Positions 63,258 through 64,000 of a stretch of DNA of 64,000 nucleotides are shown here, in pieces. Source of the DNA: CAVYOD01 sp963770045 (lineage in GTDB: Bacteria > Acidobacteriota > Aminicenantia > Aminicenantales > CAVYOD01); NCBI GenBank assembly GCA_963770045.1, contig CAVYOD010000014.1, positions 124,001 through 188,000 on the forward strand, read 5' to 3'. Numbering within the stretch: the stretch's first letter is position 1; the number at the start of each line of letters is the position of its first letter. Under the pieces are notes generated by a model. It was given only the letters and a program-made list of their open reading frames with translations. It was not told the origin of the DNA and ran no database searches. Made by a program: the position numbers and the translations under genes.

Positions 63258-63974
63258 TTAAAGTCCCAAGAATTGAATGCTGACGCCCGAAACAAAGATC
63301 ATGGCCCCGGCCAGGGCGTGGGAATATCTCTCCAGCCGGCCGAGGCGGATGAAGCTTATCCCCCAGGACGAGACGGCGATGATGGTCAGCATAGTGAGAA
63401 TGGTCGCAAGGCCAAAGGCCGCGGTGACGACGGCCACGCCTCCCAGGTTGTGCTGGGCTGCCGGATACATGACCAGTGGGATCAGCGGCTCGCAGGGGCC
63501 GAAGACGAAAATGGTAAATAGGATCCAGGGAGTGATGTTGGCCTTCTCTTCTTTTCGCTGATGAATATGGAAATGTTCATGTTCATGGACATGGGGATGG
63601 TCGTGCTCTTCCTCGGTTGTGTGCTGGTGAGGATGGCAGTGGGGCTTGTTTCTCCAGGCCCGACGCAAACCCCAGAGAAAATAGGCCAACCCGAATCCGA
63701 TGAGGAGCCAGGCGGCGAGGCTACCGCGGAACGTCTCCACGCCTTTGAGCTTCGTGACGGCGATTCCCAGGGCGATGCCGAGGAAACCGAGCAGGACCGA
63801 GCTCAGGACATGGCCGAGCCCGCAGAGAAGGGAAATGAACAGGGTCTTGGAAAGGGGCCAACGCCTGGCGCGGCTCATGACGATAAACGGCAGATAGTGG
63901 TCCGGACCGATCACCGTATGGATGAAGCCGATGGAGGCGGCCGTCGCGGCCAATATAAGAATCGAGCTATTCAT
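63258..63974 (-). CDS. nickel/cobalt efflux-type transporter with His-rich loop (NicO/RcnA-like)
   Basis: 238 residues, six TM helices. Motif IHTVIGPDHYLPF in TM1 (H-x4-D-H, metal binding), CGLGHVLSSVLLGFLG, a cytoplasmic loop rich in His (HCHPHQHTTEEEHDHPHVHE), and FVFGPCEPLIPLVMYPAAQH. Matches the high-affinity nickel transporter/RcnA superfamily. Metal specificity (Ni, Co or other) cannot be fixed. Upstream partner of the Mut7-C gene; the start at 63974 is 26 bp from the window edge. Confidence 0.85.
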   Translation of the reverse strand: MNSSILILAATAASIGFIHTVIGPDHYLPFIVMSRARRWPLSKTLFISLLCGLGHVLSSVLLGFLGIALGIAVTKLKGVETFRGSLAAWLLIGFGLAYFLWGLRRAWRNKPHCHPHQHTTEEEHDHPHVHEHEHFHIHQRKEEKANITPWILFTIFVFGPCEPLIPLVMYPAAQHNLGGVAVVTAAFGLATILTMLTIIAVSSWGISFIRLGRLERYSHALAGAMIFVSGVSIQFLGL

Positions 63975-64000
63975 CTTTTCCTCGAAGTCAGAGTTCCTTC

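Noticed and set aside
1..64000. tRNA and rRNA genes
   Set aside because: No cloverleaf with conserved TTCGAATC-like arm or rRNA-like segment could be found by reading; a tRNAscan run would decide.

Overview
The window looks like chromosomal DNA of an uncultured, moderately GC-rich, anaerobic Gram-negative heterotroph, most likely Candidatus Aminicenantes or a relative in or near Acidobacteriota. This is an inference from gene content: a GWxTD-domain protein, carboxypeptidase-regulatory/TPR proteins, a TonB receptor of the carboxypeptidase-regulatory type, a CBM9/DUF5916 barrel protein, several Tat-exported Gfo/Idh/MocA oxidoreductases, YgiQ radical SAM and PBS-HEAT proteins. No rRNA, tRNA, CRISPR array or intact transposase was seen.

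Layout. 1-10.7 kb (minus strand): two sugar-oxidoreductase operons (three Gfo/Idh/MocA proteins, a xylose-isomerase-like TIM barrel, a HEAT-repeat protein). The left one runs with 4-bp overlaps into a seven-haem cytochrome c, a cytochrome b-like membrane protein and an ApbE flavin transferase cut by the window edge. 11-19 kb: GWxTD protein, two carboxypeptidase-regulatory/TPR proteins, an alkaline-phosphatase-superfamily/TPR fusion and an M55 D-aminopeptidase. 19-28 kb: TonB receptor, beta-lactamase-fold hydrolase, broken 4'-phosphopantetheinyl transferase, SDR, SH3/barrel protein, MFS exporter, metallophosphoesterase. 29-36.9 kb (minus): a long arsenic/thiol operon read from GcvH-like protein to ACR3, containing two DGC zinc proteins, OsmC, ArsR, iron-sulfur proteins, thioredoxins, a split ArsP-type permease and CcdA, with an ArsR-type operator at its promoter. 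36.9-46.8 kb: YgiQ and MFS pair, a winged-helix/nucleotidyltransferase pair with tandem operators, a GntR-ABC-permease operon, and an ECF sigma/anti-sigma/DUF4097 operon. 47-64 kb: DUF5916 barrel protein, a five-gene HlyD-ABC-ABC-permease-permease exporter, alpha/beta hydrolase, cyanophycinase with YfcC transporter, GH116 glucosidase with partner, Mut7-C protein and a His-rich nickel/cobalt-type transporter.

Two sequence-wide patterns stand out. First, many conserved genes are split by single-base frameshifts that are repaired by adding or removing one base; most look like consensus errors, and full gene extents are given across them. Second, intergenic spacers carry degenerate tandem heptamers (about GTRAGNN) or eight/nine-base GACGAGA-type repeats, often as inverted pairs, plus two copies of a ~197-bp palindromic element. 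The most interesting candidate systems are the GcvH/DGC/ferredoxin arsenic operon and the Tat-oxidoreductase/seven-haem cytochrome/ApbE operon.
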